NCBI GenBank assembly: GCA_900545495.1 | Contig: UQZJ01000013.1 | Coordinates: 12,376 to 76,375, forward strand | Origin: an uncultured Eubacteriales bacterium | GTDB taxonomy: Bacteria; Bacillota; Clostridia; Oscillospirales; Oscillospiraceae | Length of the DNA: 64,000 nt | Direction of reading: 5' to 3' | Shown: positions 1 through 7,094 of the stretch, piece by piece | Numbering within the stretch: the first letter of the stretch is position 1 | How the letters are laid out: each line of letters starts with the position of its first letter | Made by a program: the position numbers and the translations under genes | The notes under the pieces: generated by a model | What the model was told of the DNA's origin: nothing | The model's input: the letters and a program-made list of their open reading frames with translations, nothing else | Databases searched by the model: none

Positions 1-114
1 GGCGTAAGTGTCTCCGTCGGCATACACGGCCCCTGCCGGCAGCAGTGCGGCGCACAGCGCCAGTGCCAGCAGACCGCCCAGCAGCCGCCCTGCGATCCTT
101 TTGTATTCGTTCAT
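1..114 (-). CDS. N-terminus of a secreted protein (partial)
   Basis: Only the first 38 codons are inside the window; the gene runs off the left edge. The start ATG at 112-114 on the minus strand is preceded by an AGGAGG-type ribosome binding site. The peptide begins MNEYKRIAGRLLGG and continues with a Leu/Ala-rich stretch ending in AGAVYADGDTYA. This is a classic signal peptide with a likely signal peptidase I site near AVYA. The mature domain lies outside the window, so no function can be given. Confidence 0.6.
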   Translation of the reverse strand, partial: MNEYKRIAGRLLGGLLALALCAALLPAGAVYADGDTYA

Positions 115-229
115 GCTCCATCCTCCTGCCTGTGTCAGTGCGGCAAGGTCTTTGCCTTTCGCGGAGGATTATAGCATCCGTTTCCGGCGGAAACGGTCGG
201 AAGCGGCCTTTTGCCAAAAACGGCAAAAA

Positions 230-275
230 CCCCTATTTCCGGCGGCTGCCGCCGGAAATAGGGGTCGGTTCGTTT
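230..275 (-). terminator. Rho-independent terminator downstream of the flavoprotein gene
   Basis: A 17-bp perfect stem (cccctatttccggcggc and its complement) with a 4-base loop lies just past the stop codon of the minus-strand flavoprotein gene. Read on the minus strand it is followed by two T-rich runs. Confidence 0.85.
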
Positions 276-281
276 TCTTTT

Positions 282-1484
282 TTAGCGGAGCTGTCCGGCC
301 AGCCAGCCGGAGGACCACGCCCACTGCAAATTGAAGCCGCCGCAGTCGCCGTCTACGTCCAGTACCTCGCCGCAGGCATACAGCCCCGGCACCAGACGGC
401 TCTGCATGGTCTGAGGGACGAACTCGCCGGTCTGCAAGCCGCCCGCCGTTACCTGCGCCTGATCGAAGCCGCAGGTGCCGGTGATGGGCAGGGTGAAGCC
501 CGTGGCCTGCGCGGCGATGCGGCGCAGGTCATCGTCGGTAAGGTCAGCTGCCGGCTGGTTGGTAAAGCCGGCGGCCTTGCAGAGCATCTGCCCCAATCGG
601 GTGTGGCAGGAGCCTACCAACAGGGTGGACGCCTCGTGAGCGGCCATGGTCTGCCGCCGCCGGTGCAGCCAGTGCAGCACCTCCTCAGGCTCCCAGTCGG
701 GGAAGAAGCTCAGCACGCAGCACAGCCCCTCGCCGCCGGTGGACACGGCGCGGGAGAGGTCGAAGATGGCAGGGCCGCTGACGCCGTACTCGGTGAACAG
801 CACCTCGCCGCGGTTCTCTGCCACCACCGCACTGCCTCGCCGGATGGCGATGCCGCACTCGGCCTTGATGCCCTTTAGCGCACGGGGATAGGTGGGGTCG
901 GTCTTGATCTGGACAAGGGAAGGGTACAGCTGTGTCCTGTGGTGTCCCAGACTCTTGGCCAGCTGATAGCCGTCCATGACGCCGCCCACCTTGCTGCCGG
1001 CGCAGCCGCCGGCTGCCAGAATGAGCTTTTCAGTGTGGAAGGTGTCCGTCTCCGTCCGCACGGTGAAGCCGCCGGACGTCCGTTTCACGGAGGAGACCGC
1101 CTGACCGGTGACGACCTCGATGCCGGGACGCTCCAGCGCGTAGCGCAGCACATCCAGCACGCTGCCCGCCATGTTGCTCATGGGATAGACGCGCCCGCTG
1201 TCCTCGGCGACCGTCAGAAGACCCAGCGAGGCGAAAAATTGCAGCGTCGCCCCCACGTCGAAGGCGTCCAGCGCGTAGGCGCAGAATCCGTCGCCGCCGT
1301 GATAGCGGGCGGGGGAGGCGTTGTGGTTCGTCAGGTTGCACCGTCCGTTGCCGGTGGCCAGCAGCTTGTGCCCCACCCGGCTCTGCCGCTCCAGCAGCGT
1401 GACGCGGCAGCCATTTTCCGCGGCGGCCAGCGCCGCCATCATGCCGCTGGCGCCGCCGCCGATGATGATGACGTCCCGGCTCAT
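282..1484 (-). CDS. BaiN/HI0933-family FAD-dependent flavoprotein
   Basis: A 400-residue predicted cytoplasmic flavoprotein of the HI0933/BaiN family, usually annotated as an NAD(P)/FAD-dependent oxidoreductase. The N-terminus carries a Rossmann dinucleotide motif (GGGASG, residues 9-14), then the family signature GNGRCNLTN near residues 46-54. The C-terminus has the second FAD contact (ACGEVLDVDGDCGGFN). Length matches the family. Family members include enzymes acting on bile-acid intermediates, but no bai genes are nearby, so the substrate is unknown. The start codon overlaps the stop of ruvX as ATGA, which implies co-transcription and translational coupling from the ruvX promoter. The gene ends at a strong terminator. 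Confidence 0.9.
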   Translation of the reverse strand: MSRDVIIIGGGASGMMAALAAAENGCRVTLLERQSRVGHKLLATGNGRCNLTNHNASPARYHGGDGFCAYALDAFDVGATLQFFASLGLLTVAEDSGRVYPMSNMAGSVLDVLRYALERPGIEVVTGQAVSSVKRTSGGFTVRTETDTFHTEKLILAAGGCAGSKVGGVMDGYQLAKSLGHHRTQLYPSLVQIKTDPTYPRALKGIKAECGIAIRRGSAVVAENRGEVLFTEYGVSGPAIFDLSRAVSTGGEGLCCVLSFFPDWEPEEVLHWLHRRRQTMAAHEASTLLVGSCHTRLGQMLCKAAGFTNQPAADLTDDDLRRIAAQATGFTLPITGTCGFDQAQVTAGGLQTGEFVPQTMQSRLVPGLYACGEVLDVDGDCGGFNLQWAWSSGWLAGQLR

Positions 1485-1906
1485 TTCTGCGCCTCCAGCC
1501 TGCGGCGGGTGAGATAGCCCTCCAGCATCAGCGCCGCCGCCACCGCGTCCACCGTCTTTTTCCGTTTCTTGGCGTTCTGCCCGTTCTGGAACAGGATGTT
1601 GTGGGCGTCGATGGTGGTGCGCCGCTCGTCCCAGAGGATCACCTCCAGCCCTGTCTCCTGCCGCAGCAGCTCCCCGAAGGCGGCGCACTTCTCCGCCCGG
1701 GGGCCCTCGGTGCCGTCCATGTTCCGGGGATAGCCCAGCACCAGCAGCTTCACACCATGCTCGGCGATGAGCCGCCGGACGCCGGAGAGCACCTCCTCCT
1801 GCTTGCGGCTGTGGAGCACGTCGGAGTACCCCGCCAGCGTCTCGGTATAGTCTGAAATGGCGATGCCGGTGTGGGCGTCGCCGTAGTCGATGGCCATGAT
1901 CTTCAT
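1481..1906 (-). CDS. ruvX: Putative pre-16S rRNA nuclease / Holliday junction resolvase-like RuvX (YqgF)
   Basis: A 141-residue RNase H-fold protein of the YqgF/RuvX family, which matures the 5' end of 16S rRNA in E. coli and was first proposed as an alternative Holliday junction resolvase. The opening MKIMAIDYGDAHTGIAISD contains the conserved DxGxxxxG core with the first acidic active-site residue (D7). The later ILWDERRTT stretch and the terminal acidic region also fit. I chose the ATG at 1904-1906, which gives the usual family length; longer upstream in-frame extension lacks homology. It is the first gene of a two-gene operon with the flavoprotein. Confidence 0.9.
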   Translation of the reverse strand: MKIMAIDYGDAHTGIAISDYTETLAGYSDVLHSRKQEEVLSGVRRLIAEHGVKLLVLGYPRNMDGTEGPRAEKCAAFGELLRQETGLEVILWDERRTTIDAHNILFQNGQNAKKRKKTVDAVAAALMLEGYLTRRRLEAQK

Positions 1907-1940
1907 GCAAATGCACCTGCACTTTCTGTTCAATGATGGT

Positions 1941-1969
1941 ATCATACACAAAAATGCCGCCGCCTGCAA
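1941..1969 (-). promoter_or_regulatory. Sigma-70-type promoter for ruvX
   Basis: On the minus strand, TTGCAG (-35, 1964-1969) and TATGAT (-10, 1941-1946) are separated by exactly 17 bases, about 35 bases before the ruvX start. Confidence 0.75.
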
Positions 1970-2021
1970 CCGGAAAAGCTGTAAAACCCCCGAAAAAGCA
2001 GTATTTTTTGTAAAAAATCAG

Positions 2022-2050
2022 TTGACCTCACGAAAAAACCGTGCTATACT
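2022..2050 (+). promoter_or_regulatory. Sigma-70-type promoter for rpmG-secE-nusG
   Basis: TTGACC (2022-2027) and TATACT (2045-2050) are separated by 17 bases. A leader of about 125 bases precedes rpmG. The leader shows no structure I recognise. Confidence 0.8.
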
Positions 2051-2182
2051 GAGCATTACCTGTGAGTGGGTGTTTTCTTTTTGCGCGCTTTTTCGCTTCG
2101 GGGGCGCGAAGAGACGACAGCCGGCAGGGAGGCAAAAGGGCGTCCCCACAGGGGAGCCTAATCTAATAAGGAGGTGCCGTTA

Positions 2183-2332
2183 ATGCGCGTGAAGATCACC
2201 CTGAGATGCAACGAGTGCAAGCAGAGAAACTACAACACGATGAAGAACAAGAAGAATACCCCCGACAAGCTTGAGCTGAACAAGTATTGCCCCTTCTGCA
2301 GAAAGCACACGGTCCACACTGAGACCAAGTAA
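2183..2332 (+). CDS. rpmG: 50S ribosomal protein L33
   Basis: A 49-residue ribosomal protein of the large subunit. The product starts MRVKITLRCNECKQRNY and ends KYCPFCRKHTVHTETK. The two CxxC pairs identify the zinc-binding (C+) form of L33. The start follows AAGGAGGTG at optimal spacing. It is the first gene in the classic rpmG-secE-nusG-rplK-rplA order; 17 bases separate it from secE. Confidence 0.97.
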   Translation: MRVKITLRCNECKQRNYNTMKNKKNTPDKLELNKYCPFCRKHTVHTETK

Positions 2333-2349
2333 TCGGAAGGAGAGTCGTT

Positions 2350-2562
2350 ATGGCTGAAGAAAAGAAGGTCAAGAAGGACCACGGCAAGTGGTTCCGCGAA
2401 ATGAGAAGCGAGCTGAAGAAGGTCGTATGGCCTGACGGCAAGACCACCATGAAGAACACAGGCACCGTGATCCTGTGCTCCCTGCTGGTGGGCGCCTGCA
2501 TCTGGATCTTTGATGCGGTGAGCCTTCTGGCGGTGGACGCACTGATCGGCCTGTTCGCCTGA
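2350..2562 (+). CDS. secE: Preprotein translocase subunit SecE
   Basis: A 70-residue single-span membrane protein, the short Gram-positive form of the SecYEG clamp subunit. A charged amphipathic N-terminus contains the conserved segment FREMRSELKKVVWPDGKTT, followed by one hydrophobic helix (about residues 40-62). Position between rpmG and nusG is canonical. A ribosome binding site (GGAAGGAGAG) precedes the ATG. Confidence 0.97.
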   Translation: MAEEKKVKKDHGKWFREMRSELKKVVWPDGKTTMKNTGTVILCSLLVGACIWIFDAVSLLAVDALIGLFA

Positions 2563-2572
2563 GGAAACGGAA

Positions 2573-3100
2573 ATGGCTGATAACGCGAAGTGGTATGTGG
2601 CACATACCTATTCCGGTTATGAGAACGCGGTGAAAATCGCCATTGAAAAGGCTGTGGTGAATCGGAGCATGGAGGACATGGTCCTCCAGATCGAGATCCC
2701 CATGGAGACCGTCACCGAGATCACCGAATCCGGTGTCGCCAAGGAGATCCAGCGTAAGATATTCCCCGGCTATGTTCTCATTAAAATGGTCATGACCGAC
2801 GACACATGGCACCTGATCCGCAATATCCGCGGCGTCACGGGCTTTGTGGGCGAGGCCAACAAGGCGATCCCCCTGACGGAGGACGAGGTAGCCGCTCTGG
2901 GCATGGAGAAGCGCGAAATCGTCGTGCTGTACCATGTGGGCGACACCGTCCGTATCACCGAAGGTCCTCTTGCCAGCTTTACCGGCACGGTGGAGGAGAT
3001 CGAGCCGGACAAGAACCGTGTCCGCGTCGTCGTCTCCATGTTCGGCCGTGAGACACCGGTGGATCTGGAGCTGGATCAGGTGGAGGTCAGCAGCAACTGA
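2573..3100 (+). CDS. nusG: Transcription termination/antitermination protein NusG
   Basis: A 175-residue transcription elongation factor that binds RNA polymerase and links it to the ribosome or termination machinery. The N-terminal NGN domain begins AKWYVAHTYSGYENAVK. The KOW domain occupies roughly residues 123-172 (GDTVRITEGPLASFTG onward). Length and gene order are typical. The start lies 10 bases after the secE stop with GAGGAAACGGAA as its ribosome binding region. Confidence 0.97.
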   Translation: MADNAKWYVAHTYSGYENAVKIAIEKAVVNRSMEDMVLQIEIPMETVTEITESGVAKEIQRKIFPGYVLIKMVMTDDTWHLIRNIRGVTGFVGEANKAIPLTEDEVAALGMEKREIVVLYHVGDTVRITEGPLASFTGTVEEIEPDKNRVRVVVSMFGRETPVDLELDQVEVSSN

Positions 3101-3230
3101 GTACGGCGCAGCCGTACAGGCCGGAGCAGTACGACTCCGGCGCAAGTGGGAGAGATGCACGCCATCTCGCCAAGAGCGGTTCCGGTATGGGCCGGCCGCT
3201 ACCACATCTTATTGAAGGAGGTGCCTACAA
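3101..3230 (+). promoter_or_regulatory. Structured nusG-rplK intergenic leader
   Basis: This 130-base gap holds several stems: GTACGGC/GCCGTAC at 3101-3117, CCGGAG/CTCCGG at about 3122-3141, then a GTGGGAG element whose GTGG can pair with the CCAC near 3202. It sits where ribosomal protein autoregulatory leaders are found upstream of rplKA. A role as an L1 or L11 binding leader is inference from position and structure only. Confidence 0.35.
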
Positions 3231-3656
3231 ATGGCACAGAAAGTAGTTGGATACGTCAAACTGCAGATCCCCGCGGGCAAAGCAACTCCCGCACCCCCCG
3301 TTGGCCCCGCTCTGGGCCAGCACGGCATCAACATTGCCGCGTTTACCAAGGAGTTTAACGAGCGCACCAAGAACGACATGGGCCTGATCATCCCCGTGGT
3401 CATCACCGTCTATGCCGACCGCTCTTTCAGCTTCATCACCAAGACCCCTCCCGCTGCCGTTCTGATCAAGAAGGAGTGCAACATTGAGTCCGGTTCCGGC
3501 GTTCCCAACAAGGAAAAGGTCGCTACCATCTCCAAGGCCTCCATCCAGAAGATCGCTGAGCTGAAGATGCGCGACCTGAACGCCGCGTCTCTTGAGGCAG
3601 CCATGAGCATGATCGCCGGTACCGCCCGCTCCATGGGCGTTGTCGTCGGCGAGTAA
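3231..3656 (+). CDS. rplK: 50S ribosomal protein L11
   Basis: A 141-residue protein of the GTPase-associated centre of the large subunit. The opening MAQKVVGYVKLQIPAGKATP and the following PPVGPALGQHGINI are diagnostic for L11. The C-terminal rRNA-binding domain is complete. A strong AAGGAGGTG precedes the ATG. The rplA gene begins 13 bases after its stop. Confidence 0.98.
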   Translation: MAQKVVGYVKLQIPAGKATPAPPVGPALGQHGINIAAFTKEFNERTKNDMGLIIPVVITVYADRSFSFITKTPPAAVLIKKECNIESGSGVPNKEKVATISKASIQKIAELKMRDLNAASLEAAMSMIAGTARSMGVVVGE

Positions 3657-3669
3657 GGAGGGTGTAACG

Positions 3670-4362
3670 ATGTTTAGAGGTAAGAAGTATCAGGAAAGCG
3701 CCAAGCAGATCGATAAGGCCACGCTGTATGATCCCAAGGAGGGTCTGGAGCTGATCTGCAAGACTGCCAGCGCTAAGTTCGATGAGACCGTCGAGCTCCA
3801 CGTCAAGCTGGGTGTTGACTCCCGTCACGCCGACCAGCAGGTCCGCGGCGCCATCGTGCTGCCCAACGGTACCGGTAAGTCCGTCCGCGTGCTGGTGTTC
3901 GCCAAGGGCGACAAGGCCGAGGCTGCCAAGGCCGCCGGCGCCGACTATGTGGGCGAGATGGATCTGGTCGAGAAGATCCAGAAGGAGAATTGGTTCGACT
4001 TCGACGTCGTCGTCGCCACCCCCGACATGATGGGTGTCGTCGGCCGTCTGGGTAAGGTGCTGGGCCCCAAGGGTCTGATGCCCTCCCCCAAGTCCGGCAC
4101 CGTGACCCCCGACGCCGCCAAGGCCGTGCAGGAGGCGAAGGCCGGTAAGGTCGAGTACCGTCTGGACAAGACCAACATCATCCACTGCCCCATCGGCAAG
4201 GTTTCCTTCGGTGCTGACAAGCTGTTTGAGAACTACTCCGCTCTCATCGGCGCCATCATCAAGGCCAAGCCCGCCGCTGCCAAGGGCCAGTATATCAAGT
4301 CCTGCGTGGCTGCTTCCACCATGGGCCCCGGCGTGAAGATGAACGCCAACAAGCAGCTGTAA
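3670..4362 (+). CDS. rplA: 50S ribosomal protein L1
   Basis: A 230-residue L1-stalk protein. The ATG at 3670 is preceded by AAGGAGGGTGTAACG and gives MFRGKKYQESAKQIDKATLY, the expected N-terminus. An upstream in-frame ATG at 3640 lies inside rplK and lacks a ribosome binding site. The core signature GPKGLMPSPKSGTV is present. L1 often represses its own operon by binding mRNA. Confidence 0.97.
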   Translation: MFRGKKYQESAKQIDKATLYDPKEGLELICKTASAKFDETVELHVKLGVDSRHADQQVRGAIVLPNGTGKSVRVLVFAKGDKAEAAKAAGADYVGEMDLVEKIQKENWFDFDVVVATPDMMGVVGRLGKVLGPKGLMPSPKSGTVTPDAAKAVQEAKAGKVEYRLDKTNIIHCPIGKVSFGADKLFENYSALIGAIIKAKPAAAKGQYIKSCVAASTMGPGVKMNANKQL

Positions 4363-4390
4363 AAAAGCTGGAAAAACCGTTATCTTAGGC

Positions 4391-4419
4391 TTGACAAGCT
4401 GTGAAGCCTTGGATATAAT
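4391..4419 (+). promoter_or_regulatory. Internal promoter for rplJL
   Basis: A perfect TTGACA (4391-4396), 17-base spacer and perfect TATAAT (4414-4419) lie in the rplA-rplJ gap, just ahead of the L10 leader. Confidence 0.85.
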
Positions 4420-4429
4420 ATTGGTTGCG

Positions 4430-4540
4430 TTCCAAAGACAGCAGGTGGCGTAAGCCGTAAATCCTGCCGAGGATGGCACATCGTTATGATTGCTTTACCG
4501 TCCTCATGTCCTTTGGCATGGGGACGGTTTCCTTTTTATC
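4430..4540 (+). promoter_or_regulatory. Ribosomal protein L10 leader with attenuator
   Basis: The segment CCAAAGACAGCAGGTGGCG followed by TAAATCCTGCCGAGG matches the conserved core of the L10 leader, where the L10(L12)4 complex binds its own mRNA to limit rplJL expression. It is followed by a terminator-like hairpin (ACCGTCC/GGACGGT, 4497-4528) and a T-rich run. This suggests feedback by premature termination. Seen directly: the motifs and the hairpin. Known: the autoregulatory role of this RNA family. Confidence 0.85.
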
Positions 4541-4578
4541 GAACGCACCGACAATTCTGACGGAGGTGAAAACAAAGA

Positions 4579-5088
4579 ATGCCCAACGCAAAGGTTCTGT
4601 CTGAAAAGCAGGCGATCGTGGCGGCGCTGACCGAAAAGCTGCAGAACGCAGCCGCCGGCGTCATCGTTGATTACAAGGGCATCACCGTGGCAGAGGATAC
4701 CGCTCTGCGCGCTGAGTGCCGCAACAACAACGTGGAATACGCTGTCATCAAGAACACCCTGCTGCGTTTCGCTTTCAACAACTGCGGTATGAGCGAACTG
4801 GATGAGCAGCTCAACGGTACCACTTCTCTGGCTATCTGTGCTGATGATCCCGTCGCCCCCGCACGCGTGATCGCGGATTACGCCAAGAAGCTGAAGGATA
4901 AGTTCGAGATCAAGGGCGGCTTCATGGACGGCAAGGTCGTCTCCATGGAGACTGTCAATGCTCTGGCTTCCATCCCCGCGCTGCCCGTGCTGCAGGCACA
5001 GGTCCTGGGTACCATGCTGGCTCCCATTTCTGGCCTGGCTTGCGTGCTGAAGCAGATCGCCGAGAAGAACGGCGCTGCTGCCGAGTAA
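4579..5088 (+). CDS. rplJ: 50S ribosomal protein L10
   Basis: A 169-residue protein that forms the base of the L7/L12 stalk. The N-terminus MPNAKVLSEKQAIVAALTEK and central DYKGITVAEDTALR are typical. The Ala-rich C-terminal tail is the site that binds L7/L12 dimers. The start follows CGGAGGTGAAAACAAAGA. It is predicted to be controlled by the L10 leader upstream. Confidence 0.97.
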   Translation: MPNAKVLSEKQAIVAALTEKLQNAAAGVIVDYKGITVAEDTALRAECRNNNVEYAVIKNTLLRFAFNNCGMSELDEQLNGTTSLAICADDPVAPARVIADYAKKLKDKFEIKGGFMDGKVVSMETVNALASIPALPVLQAQVLGTMLAPISGLACVLKQIAEKNGAAAE

Positions 5089-5163
5089 ATCGGCTCCCTG
5101 ACCCCCGCGGGCGGCAGGCCCGCACACACTTTACAAAAATCTCACAAATAGGAGGCTATCACA

Positions 5164-5535
5164 ATGTCTGAGAAGATTACTGCTATGATCGAAGAGATCA
5201 AGGGTTTGACCGTTCTGGAGCTGTCCGAGCTGGTACACGCTCTGGAGGAGGAGTTCGGCGTTTCCGCCGCCGCCATGGCTGCTCCCGCTGCCGGCGCTGC
5301 TGCTCCCGCTGCTGAGGAGAAGACCGAGTTCGACGTGGTCCTGACCGGCTTTGACGCCGCTCAGAAGATCAAGGTCATCAAGGTCGTCCGCGAGATCTGC
5401 GGTCTGGGTCTGGCTGAGGCCAAGGCTGCTGTCGAGGGCGCTCCCCACACCCTGAAGGAGGCTCTGTCCAAGGACGACGCCGAGGCCATGAAGAAGCAGG
5501 TCGAAGAGGTCGGCGGCAAGGTCGAGCTAAAGTAA
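5164..5535 (+). CDS. rplL: 50S ribosomal protein L7/L12
   Basis: A 123-residue stalk protein that recruits translational GTPases. The N-terminal dimerisation domain (residues 1-33) is followed by an Ala/Pro hinge (AAPAAGAAAPAAEE) and the conserved C-terminal domain (KTEFDVVLTGFDAAQKIKVI to the end). AGGAGG precedes the ATG. It is co-transcribed with rplJ and ends at a strong terminator. Confidence 0.98.
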   Translation: MSEKITAMIEEIKGLTVLELSELVHALEEEFGVSAAAMAAPAAGAAAPAAEEKTEFDVVLTGFDAAQKIKVIKVVREICGLGLAEAKAAVEGAPHTLKEALSKDDAEAMKKQVEEVGGKVELK

Positions 5536-5550
5536 GTTTCTTACACAGTG

Positions 5551-5585
5551 AAAAAAGAGAGACGCAACGCGTCTCTCTTTTTTTG
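5551..5585 (+). terminator. Terminator of the rplJL operon
   Basis: Stem AAAGAGAGACGC / GCGTCTCTCTTT with a 3-base loop, followed by a long T run, 16 bases after the rplL stop. Confidence 0.95.
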
Positions 5586-5599
5586 TCCATCGCGGTCAT

Positions 5600-5642
5600 T
5601 GTCCCGATTTCGGGACACATCCTCTGATAAGCTGGGTACAAC
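5600..5642 (+). promoter_or_regulatory. Palindrome TGTCCCGA-TT-TCGGGACA with a downstream -10-like TACAAC
   Basis: A perfect inverted repeat at 5600-5617 lies upstream of a TACAAC at 5637-5642 that lacks a recognisable -35. The layout suggests an activator-dependent promoter for the 29-codon gene that follows. A closely similar arrangement occurs at 47780-47826. Confidence 0.4.
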
Positions 5643-5699
5643 GAAACAAAGAGCCGTGCGCCCCTGACGGGGACGCGGCCAGACAGAGGAGGGGATCGT

Positions 5700-5789
5700 A
5701 TGACTGCTATTTCCGTGATCTGCACCATGTGCGGCGCCGCCGCACTGTCCAAGGGCATCCTGAAGGCAATTGAGTACATTGGGCGCTGA
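5700..5789 (+). CDS. Small 29-residue protein
   Basis: A short open frame beginning MTAISVICTMCGAAALSKG and ending KAIEYIGR. It has a strong ribosome binding site (GAGGAGGGG, 7 bases before the ATG), so translation is plausible despite its size. The central part is hydrophobic with two Cys (CTMC) and the C-terminus is basic, as in membrane-associated microproteins or signalling peptides. It lies between the rplL terminator and the promoter of the lipid operon and has its own upstream palindrome. I do not recognise a family. It could also be a chance frame. Confidence 0.45.
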   Translation: MTAISVICTMCGAAALSKGILKAIEYIGR

Positions 5790-5796
5790 ATGTCCG

Positions 5797-5825
5797 TTGA
5801 CAACCGCTTTCTCGTTCTATATAAT
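5797..5825 (+). promoter_or_regulatory. Consensus promoter for the lipid-type operon
   Basis: TTGACA (5797-5802), 17-base spacer, TATAAT (5820-5825). Downstream, an imperfect inverted repeat (TGACATACGCGGAA and TTCCATATGTAATA, about 5844-5879) lies in the transcribed leader and could be an operator. Confidence 0.85.
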
Positions 5826-5909
5826 ATTTTTCATAAAAAAATATGACATACGCGGAAATAAAAGTTCCATATGTAATATGCTATATTAGAGCGAGAAAGG
5901 AAATCGTCT

Positions 5910-7094
5910 ATGGATATTTTTGAGAAATGTTATGCGCCCTCGCTGGCCGGTGAGCTGAAGGAGAAGGGGGTGTACCCCTACTTCCACGCACTCCAGTCCC
6001 GGCAGGACGTGGAGGTGATGATGGAGGGCAAGCGCCGCATCATGCTGGGCTCCAACAACTATCTGGGCCTGACCACCGATCCGGTGGTGGTGGAGGCGGG
6101 CATCAAGGCACTGGAGCAGTACGGCACCGGCTGCTCCGGCTCCCGGTTCCTCAACGGCACGCTGGAGATGCATCTGGAGCTGGAGGACGCGCTGGCCAAG
6201 TTCCTGCGTAAGCCCGGCGTGGTCACCTTCGGCACCGGCTTCCAGTCCAACGTGGGCATCATCTCCGCGCTGGTGGGACGCCACGACTATGTGATCTGCG
6301 ACCGGGAGAACCACGCCAGCATCTACGCCGGGTGCCAGATGTCCTACGGCAAGATGCTGCGCTATCGCCACAGCGACATGGCGGAGCTGGAGAAGTGCCT
6401 CCAGCGCGTGCCGGAGACGGCGGGCGCACTGATCGTCACCGACGGCGTATTCTCCATGGGCGGCGACATTGCCAAGCTGCCGGAGATCTGCGCGCTGGCG
6501 GAGAAGTACGGCGCACGGGTGATGGTGGATGATGCCCACGGCTTGGGCGTGCTGGGCGAGGGCGGCCGCGGTACCGCCAGCTACTTCGGTCTGGAGGACA
6601 AGGTGGACGTGTACATGGGTACGTTCTCCAAGTCACTGGCGTCACTGGGCGGCTACATGGCCGCATCCACGGAGGTGGCGGAGTATGTGCGCCACGCCTC
6701 CCGGCCCTTCATCTTCTCGGCGTCTATCCCGCCGGCCAACTGCGCCACGGCGCTGGCGGCGCTGCACGAGCTGGAGCGGCGTCCGGAGCTGCCGGAGCGT
6801 CTGCGCCAGCTGAGTATCTACGCCCGGAAGGGCATGACGGCGCGGGGGCTGACCATCCGTCCCTCGGCGCTGGAGGCGCCTACGCCCATCATCCCTATCT
6901 ACACCTACGAGACGTACCGCACCCTGCGTGTGGCGGCGGATATCTACGACCGGGGCGTGTATGTGAATCCCACGCTGCCGCCGGCCACGCCGGAGGGCGA
7001 GGCGCTGCTGCGTACCAGCTACATGGCCACCCATACGGAGGCGCTGCTGGACGAGGCTATGGATATTATCGGTGAGGTGATGGCCCATGAATAA
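5910..7094 (+). CDS. Serine palmitoyltransferase-like alpha-oxoamine synthase
   Basis: A 394-residue PLP enzyme of the alpha-oxoamine synthase family, which condenses an amino acid with an acyl-CoA or acyl-ACP and releases CO2. The PLP lysine is K241 in GTFSKSLASLGGY; the DDAH pocket lies at 207-210 and the cofactor-stacking His at 135. The segments GSGC-like TGCSGSRFLNGTLEMHLELE and SNNYLGL are closer to my memory of Bacteroides serine palmitoyltransferase than to BioF. No other biotin gene is nearby. It is followed by an overlapping short-chain reductase, the pairing expected for long-chain-base synthesis. Alternatives: BioF, Kbl, or cysteate acyltransferase for sulfonolipids. The family is certain; the substrate is inference. 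Confidence 0.8.
   Translation: MDIFEKCYAPSLAGELKEKGVYPYFHALQSRQDVEVMMEGKRRIMLGSNNYLGLTTDPVVVEAGIKALEQYGTGCSGSRFLNGTLEMHLELEDALAKFLRKPGVVTFGTGFQSNVGIISALVGRHDYVICDRENHASIYAGCQMSYGKMLRYRHSDMAELEKCLQRVPETAGALIVTDGVFSMGGDIAKLPEICALAEKYGARVMVDDAHGLGVLGEGGRGTASYFGLEDKVDVYMGTFSKSLASLGGYMAASTEVAEYVRHASRPFIFSASIPPANCATALAALHELERRPELPERLRQLSIYARKGMTARGLTIRPSALEAPTPIIPIYTYETYRTLRVAADIYDRGVYVNPTLPPATPEGEALLRTSYMATHTEALLDEAMDIIGEVMAHE

Noticed and set aside
5910..7094. BioF (biotin synthesis) for the alpha-oxoamine synthase
   Set aside because: Not excluded, but the motif pattern and the overlapping SDR fit a lipid-base enzyme better, and no biotin genes are adjacent.
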